Shown here piece after piece: positions 57,855 through 64,000 of a stretch of DNA of 64,000 bases. Origin of the DNA: Marthasterias glacialis. Its lineage: Eukaryota; Echinodermata; Asteroidea; Forcipulatida; Asteriidae. The stretch is taken from NCBI GenBank assembly GCA_911728455.2, contig OU452222.1, positions 6,019,108 to 6,083,107 on the forward strand, in the 5' to 3' direction. The notes below the pieces were generated by a model, which made no database searches, had not been told where the DNA came from, and saw only the letters and a program-made list of their open reading frames with translations. Both the position numbers and the translations under genes were made by a program. The number at the start of each line of letters is the position of its first letter. Position 1 is the stretch's first letter.

Positions 57855-60800
57855 TCATACACTATACATATATGGATCTTCTTTACCCCACTGCCTCTGA
57901 GGGGAGATGAAAGGATTGAGCCACCCAAGAGAAAGTCTTTGACCAAATACTGTCTGCATTGATATACAGCGAGACTTCTTCACCCAAGTAGGTTTCTCTT
58001 GCTTCAGTTGCTCAATGCTCTAAACACAAAAACATTATTGAGATCTTTTAGTTTACCATGTCAGCCAGTGTGTTCATATCAGGGGATTTGAAGAGAAAAC
58101 ACAACACAAGTTTGTTTATTTAAACTTCCTAGGTTTCAAGATATACATATTCAAAATAACCAGTAATCATTTTAATCTCTTTTAGTACCGTATTAAGGTT
58201 TTGGGAAAAGATGACAAAAAGACAAAGTTCTTTTGAATCTTGACAGAAAGTTGCCATTGGACATTCTCCAAACCATTTGTTGTTTGTTTCTTCTCTTTCT
58301 GTAAAACCTACAGGATTCTCAAGAGTATAGTGGGGTTGGTTAGAGGGCTGACTGTATCACTATCAATAGTGTAACATTTGGAATAAAATGTCCAAGACAA
58401 TTGATGAAATCTGATGGTGTGATAATCATACTGGGTTGTATTAAAGTAAAGGCCAGTCAGTCACTGTCCATTAGGCATGGCTGGTTATCAACAACACTGA
58501 AAAAACAACATCCCAAAAAACAAAACAACAACAACAGGAAAATACTGAATAATGTGACCTACAAGTCGATGTAAAGCAGCAGTTTTTAAATCAATTACAA
58601 CAGTTACATATTCAGGGGCATGGATCCTAAAACTTAATTGCCAGAGGACTGGATGGCTACAGTTGACTGTATTTGCCTTTTATTCTCACTGAATTAACTA
58701 AACAAGTACAGGGTAAGTTTAGTCTTTTCACAAGCCACTATACACTATAGCATTCAACAGCTGTGTTAATGTATAGCATAAGATGTGTTTATGCATGGGT
58801 ACTTGTGGGGTAATGTACTTGAGTGGTTAAATCACAACAAGGGTACCTTACAACAATGAAGTCAATCCCTGTTATAGGTTTCAAGGCATTGCATGGTAAG
58901 GTATCAATGTATATTTGGTTTGCGGTAACACCTTGTGATTATATCTACTTTACTATATACAGTAGATTCCGAAATCTACTCCGCGGTAGTAGAATAATAG
59001 CAAGACAAGTTCTCACAAGAACAATCTACTGTATAGCTAAGTAGATATATAATCACATGGTGTTACCGCATAATATACAAAATATACCTAAATCCCTGTT
59101 GGAACCTGGGATAAGGGAGGGGCGGGTGGTTGAAACAACTGGAAACAGCAAATGGATTTTAAGAGAAAAATCAAAGTCCGATCCGTTTGGAACAGCAAGC
59201 TTACAGCAGTGTAGTATTTAAAGCAATCACAAAAAATACATGTCAACCCATGAAGACTTTGTGTGAAATCTTGAATAATCTTGAAGGAAGTTATGTTTTA
59301 ATTCACTATGTAAATAGACAAGGAAACATGTTTTAGTCAGCGATGCATTTGTTGGTATTGATGATGGCTGATCAACGCCCACCAAGATCTGTTGAATTAT
59401 TTCCAATGCATTTCAAATTCAATTTTTGTGCAGAATCTATTGAAGAGTTGTTATCAAATAGATAATGACCACGTATCAGTCAAGAAATAGTAAACTAGCA
59501 TCTCTACGTGATCCCTGGAGCATTCTACATTCTGTCGGCCGATGCTACTGGAAAATAGACTGCTCACAGGATTAACTTGAGGTGAGAGTTACATTATTCC
59601 ACTTGCTATATGTCGCTCTATCTGTATAATTCTCTAGGCGTAGCCTTTTCAAGAACAAACTTTTTCACGTTTCTGTCTATGTGTATTTTATAGCCAAAAT
59701 ACATTTAAGAACATCTCATATCTTTTTGCCTGTGTACCTTTATTCCCCTTTTCCCCCAAAATGCTATTTAGAAATTATTCCCTTACTTGCTGCTTTGTGG
59801 CATCCTGGTCTTTATAATCAATTCACAGTCCACATAAATTGATCACACTTTACTCAAAAATCTAAATTGAGTACTTACCGTTTCATCAGTACAAATTGAA
59901 TGTACTTGAGTTCCAAACATAATGGCCGTAAACAAGGCAAAGAGTAAGGCCTCAAATGTTAAAATGAGGATCAATATTATCGTAGCAGGAGGAGAGAAGT
60001 ATGTACATTCAGCTGCAATCAACAAAAATACACAAAATCAATAGATTTATAGATTTATAGTTAAAAAAAATGTGTTCCGCCAACCCCACCACCCATTGAG
60101 CCAAATATGCACAAAAATGGTTAACTTGGTAATCTATCTCAGCAAAAGAAACTGACTAGTAAATAGATCATGGGCTGTATTTGGTTTTACATCATGTACA
60201 TGGTTTAACATACAGCATTAGTACAATTTGTTAGTAACTACGGTAATGGTGATGAGAAAGATTCAATTCAATTCAATTCAATTTATTTATTTATTAGTCA
60301 TGTGAAACCACATGAAATCTGTTTTCCATAGTACATCAGTAACCAAAAATCTCTGTACTTCATTGCACTTGGCTACTCATTCATTTTTTTGTACACTTAA
60401 CTATTCATTATTTTTAAACATACACACATTTTTTTTACCTTTGTTTCATTCATTTTAATATTTCACAATTTTTGGAAAGAAGAAACCTTTACATAATTTG
60501 ATGAATGTTTGTCAAATCCACAAGCAAAGAGTATGTGAGTGTGATACTTACGTCCCCATTGTGACTTAATACAACCAAGGCAATGGAACAGCACTAGCAT
60601 TAAGGCATGCGAAGACATCAGCATAATATAAAGCTGTTGATTAATTAAACAACATCCAGTGGTGTCATATTTACATGTATTCTCTCTTATAATATCATAA
60701 TAATAATAATATACAAATACATGTATTGGACGCATATGAGTGCACTGTCGCAGAATATAATCACATGGTCTGTCTAGGTAAACTATTCCAGGAAAACACA

Positions 60801-62853
60801 CACACAAAAAAAAGGGGGGGGGGAGAAACAGAAACAAAATAACATTACGGACAGAAAAACGTATGCATTGTATAAATTCTTTAAATTATTCTAGAACATA
60901 TCAATCAGAACAAAGAATAAAAATGCAGCAGGTGAAAAAGCCCAATCCCTTTTCATATCCCGACAACCTTTCTTATTATGTGAACTATTTAAATTAAACT
61001 TGCACATCAGCAATAAAAATAGAAAGTGTTAATTCAAGCACGTCATATCCTCTGGCATTTAAAAAATATACATCAAGACTGCATGTGTGTACCGTTTTTG
61101 AATTACCAGAAATATCCGAGTGCACTTGCAGGTAGATACCAGCTTTGTGGTAGTCTGTTAAGTGTTGTAGTACTCAAATTTAGTTTGAGATGTCATCAAT
61201 ATCAACATATCATCAATGTCATCAATATCCACATGACATTAATGTAGTTTTGTGCTGCCTTTGTACTCGGCAGTACTTGGTACTCTGCTTAAAAGTACAT
61301 GACTACAACATTGAGTTCTTGTCAGACACTACACATGAATCTACAGATTTGTATGGGAGGATTTTCAAGTTGGTTTTGTTGCCCATTTTAGTGCTGATCA
61401 AAGTGTCTGAATGAGTACTTACTGTAAATAAGACAAAAAACTTCTGGTTACTCTCTCCAACACAGTTATTAACCCAGGGACAATGATGATCCATTTTTCT
61501 GTGGGAAATAAAAATTTACAAAGTAATTTTGGAAAAACAGACTATTGAAGAAATTAGAATACACAGGTACACATATGTGTATGTACAGGTGCATTTACAT
61601 ACAACCTAATAATGCTTAAATTAAACAAATGAATTTATTAGCAGAATTCAATTTTTCTTTTGATTAAAATCTAGAAAACACTCAAATAAAGCAGTCCTTC
61701 ATCTTTGCCATGAGTACATGTAATCGAAACAGGATCAGTGGTCTGATCCACAATACAAGTTTGTACAAATTTGATCCCTTTACATGCGTAAGTAAAGCTT
61801 TTCACTAGTTGGCGCCAGGATGTCCTGTTTACACGCAAATGTTTCCCCTGCCATTGTGTAATTTCGGACCACCAGAGCAAAGGTCCGGTCATCCAACTGC
61901 GCCATCCAACACTTTTTTTCACCTACACAAGGACAAAAAAGTCTTAAATATTTTGCCATTTTGTGGCTATTGAGAAGTGGTTTCTGTGTAATCCCTGATT
62001 ACAGACCTTTGTTCCAAGAAGAGGATTACAAGACATTAAGAGGCTTCCACCATTGTTCATTCAGTGTATTGCGGCTGAATGGAGGCAAGTCAGAGTGAGC
62101 CAGCAATCGAGCCATGGTTCTGTGTTTAGTACCACTCCTTGCTGTAGGTAACGGCTAATGTTTTGCAATTCAGTGTGTGAATTTGAGATTTTCTCGGTAT
62201 AGAAACAAAACGGACTATCCAATAAAGAGAATATTTGTTCTCTTGGCATTGTCAAATCAGGGTTTCTTTGTGCCAGCGGTACCCTAAAAGAAACCAAAAC
62301 TGATTCTGGCAATTCCACCACAAGAATCCCGCAAGGGGGATGGGACAAAAAAAACGGCAACTGGTTAAAGAACACTCACACTTTGAAGTATACATGGTGT
62401 GTACAAGTTGGTAATTGGGCTATTTAGACACCCTTTCTTTTACAATTTACACATCTACATGTACATGTAGTTGCTCAAATCTGAACACACTAGTTTCAGT
62501 TCCTGGATAATAAAACGTTTTTAGGCCTGAAAAGCAATGGAATATTGGAGGTTTTACAATAACATAAAAAGGTCAAAATTCTGGCAAAAGCCGCAAAAGC
62601 ATTCCTGACAATATCCATTGGTTTGTTGTGTTACATGAACCCAACTACAGGCTGCTTTGATTATTTCAGTCAATTGAATTAATATTTGATTAATGTAAGC
62701 TACATACTTGATACATCGTCTACATATGCTACAATGATGGGCCCTTTCTGGTTTGATGCTAATACACTTAGGACATCGATACACCACTTGCCCAACACTC
62801 AGACCAAGGTTGTTGATGTGGTCTCGAGTTGCATTTCCTAACGGCACAGCTCC
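57855..62853 (-). CDS. ZDHHC3: Palmitoyltransferase ZDHHC3/7-like, 5 downstream exons (5' end off window)
   Basis: S-palmitoylates proteins at the Golgi. Minus-strand exons: 62853-62708, 61498-61423, 60633-60552, 60012-59879, 58019-57855. All are GT-AG and the phase is kept. The first visible exon starts [11 protein letters not shown], the loop after TM2 (TDPGAVPKGNAT in vertebrates). The cysteine-rich domain follows with [16 protein letters not shown] and the catalytic [18 protein letters not shown] split over two exons. TM3 is [20 protein letters not shown] and TM4 [17 protein letters not shown], then [14 protein letters not shown]. The C-terminal tail has [27 protein letters not shown] and ends DPYMYSV, a hydrophobic end that could bind PDZ domains as proposed for the vertebrate relatives. 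It is equally close to ZDHHC3 and ZDHHC7, which split in vertebrates. TM1 and TM2 are to the right of 64000. Confidence 0.93.
58919..59071. mobile_element. Hairpin MITE, about 150 bp, in ZDHHC last intron
   Basis: Left tttgcggtaacaccttgtga, then ttatatctact. Right agtagatatataatcacatg, then gtgttaccgcat. An inner pair, acagtagatt and aatctactgt, is also inverted. Confidence 0.75.
61808..62368. repeat. Possible TIR element / dispersed repeat in ZDHHC intron
   Basis: It starts ctagttggcgccaggatgtc and ends cggcaactggttaaag (imperfect inverted ends). The part at 61980-62100 (attacagacctttgttccaa, ttaagaggcttccaccattg) resembles 1560-1685 near CYC1 and words at 55.45 kb, so a repeat family is likely. 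Confidence 0.45.
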
Positions 62854-64000
62854 CTACAATCAAACAAAAGTCAATTAGCTTAGGTTGTACAAACGTATGA
62901 TACAACAGGAAACGTGTACTTTAAAACACTTGTAACTACATTGTTGTACATGTATAAAGATAACCTACAGGCAAATCCTGTGTTGAAATTTGGTCTGTTG
63001 GAAATATAGGTGTGAAATTAACCAGATTTTTATAGTAGCCAGCAGGGCTAGAAATCTGTAATTGTGTGTTCTTACATTTGAACTCCTTCCGAAAAGTGGC
63101 ACATGTTTCTGTTGGATCGAGGGCAGCCAACCAGCCTCAAACCCAAACGTTCAATCGATGATGAGTAATTCATGCAGTAGTTGCGTGCGGTAGGGCGGAT
63201 GTTCTTTAATATTATTTTGCCTTTGTCACAGCAACCTGAATCCCTGCTGAATGAGTGCAGGAACCAGTTGGTTTGGCAAGATGCAGGTGTGTCATTATTA
63301 AATACTGACACTGTGAGATTGTGCACATATGTACTGCACAGTACAAACTTTTCTGCTGCGCACAGTCTTCAGTAGGCAGGCCTCGATCTTAAGAAAAACA
63401 GGGGCAGGCCTTTGCTGGCCAAATCAGAGAAATTGTACAAGGGCATGTTGGCCAAGTTGGTAGTGACAGTGCAATTTTTCTGAAGGGCATGCTGGCCAAC
63501 TCAACAGGGCATCAGGCCAATGGCCTCGATGGCCTTGGTTAAGATCAAGGCCTGAGTAGGGATATAATTTTTTGGACGATCTATTTCATCTGAAATGCAC
63601 ATGCCTACTTGTATGCGAGGACCCATTATGGTTTGTGTGTGCTCTTGATCACAGGAATTTATGGCACTCATGTCGTAGTCAGTTTTCATGCGATGATTAA
63701 AAAATGTTCACTATTTTCACTGATGCAATTGTGCTTCATTTTTTCCATTAGCCGCTGGACTATCAAAGTGGAAAAGTTATTAGCCTGGTTATAAATCTGT
63801 TAGTCCCAGGCAGAGGGCCAGCGGGCTACCGACAATTTTGAAATCTGGAAAATGTGGAATCTGATATTGTGTTGGCTACGGTAACATACATATACAGGTG
63901 CCATGCACGCGTAGGTTGTCCACATTATGTAATAACCTGTTAAGGCTGGGTTTATACTATACATGAAAGGTAATTTCTTGAGTGTCACATTTAGTAAACA
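62854..64000. other. ZDHHC intron/upstream sequence, no exon recognised
   Basis: The exons for TM1 and TM2 are not visible here. A GGCC-rich direct-repeat-like patch (gggcaggcctttgctggcca, gggcatgctggccaactc) lies at 63400-63545. Otherwise featureless. Confidence 0.4.

Noticed and set aside
63074..63131. Minus-strand peptide with ALDPTET and KEFKCK near a GTAAGA, considered as the missing ZDHHC exon
   Set aside because: It does not match TM2 or the TDP motif, and its phase does not join the GAVPLGN exon. Upstream exons are probably outside the window.

Overview
This window is nuclear DNA from an animal, most likely a marine deuterostome invertebrate and probably an echinoderm. The reasons are intron-rich genes with animal orthologues, a secreted IgGFc-binding/EGF protein of a type abundant in echinoderms, many foldback and MITE-like elements, CR1/L2-like and EN-RT-like LINE fragments, tRNA-derived SINE fragments, and long minisatellites. 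The species is not determined.

Five genes could be assembled by hand from splice signals, reading phase and family similarity. (1) 1117-6938, minus: cytochrome c1 (CYC1), 5' half only; the 3' exons lie beyond the left edge. (2) 12862-20514, plus: a complete 8-exon lysosomal phospholipase A2/LCAT-family gene (PLA2G15-like, 422 aa). (3) 24834-31716, minus: prefoldin subunit 4 (PFDN4, 4 exons, 137 aa). Its third intron has textbook signals of a minor-spliceosome AT-AC (U12-type) intron. (4) 35230-48574, plus: a secreted 1472-aa protein with a signal peptide, one IgGFc-binding-like domain, two EGF domains and two further IgGFc-binding-like domains, all joined by phase-1 introns. (5) 57855-62853, minus: a DHHC palmitoyltransferase of the ZDHHC3/7 type; the 5' exons lie beyond the right edge. 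The genes do unrelated jobs (respiratory complex III, lysosomal lipid hydrolysis, tubulin/actin chaperone, extracellular recognition, Golgi palmitoylation), and nothing suggests they act together.

Introns and intergenic DNA are crowded with mobile-element debris. Several long-arm foldback elements have intact 9-bp target-site duplications (Mutator-like by that criterion). Two different ones sit side by side in CYC1 intron 1, so that the same 9-mer occurs three times. Short MITEs with TTAA, ATTA or 8-bp duplications are scattered through the window. LINE remnants lie at 8.2-8.7, 10.6-12.6, 35.3-36.4 and 39.8-40.5 kb. A minisatellite of about 63 copies of a 23-bp unit (52.37-53.83 kb) resembles the terminus of a hairpin element found intact at 38.58-38.74 kb. 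No rRNA gene, CRISPR array or convincing functional tRNA was seen.
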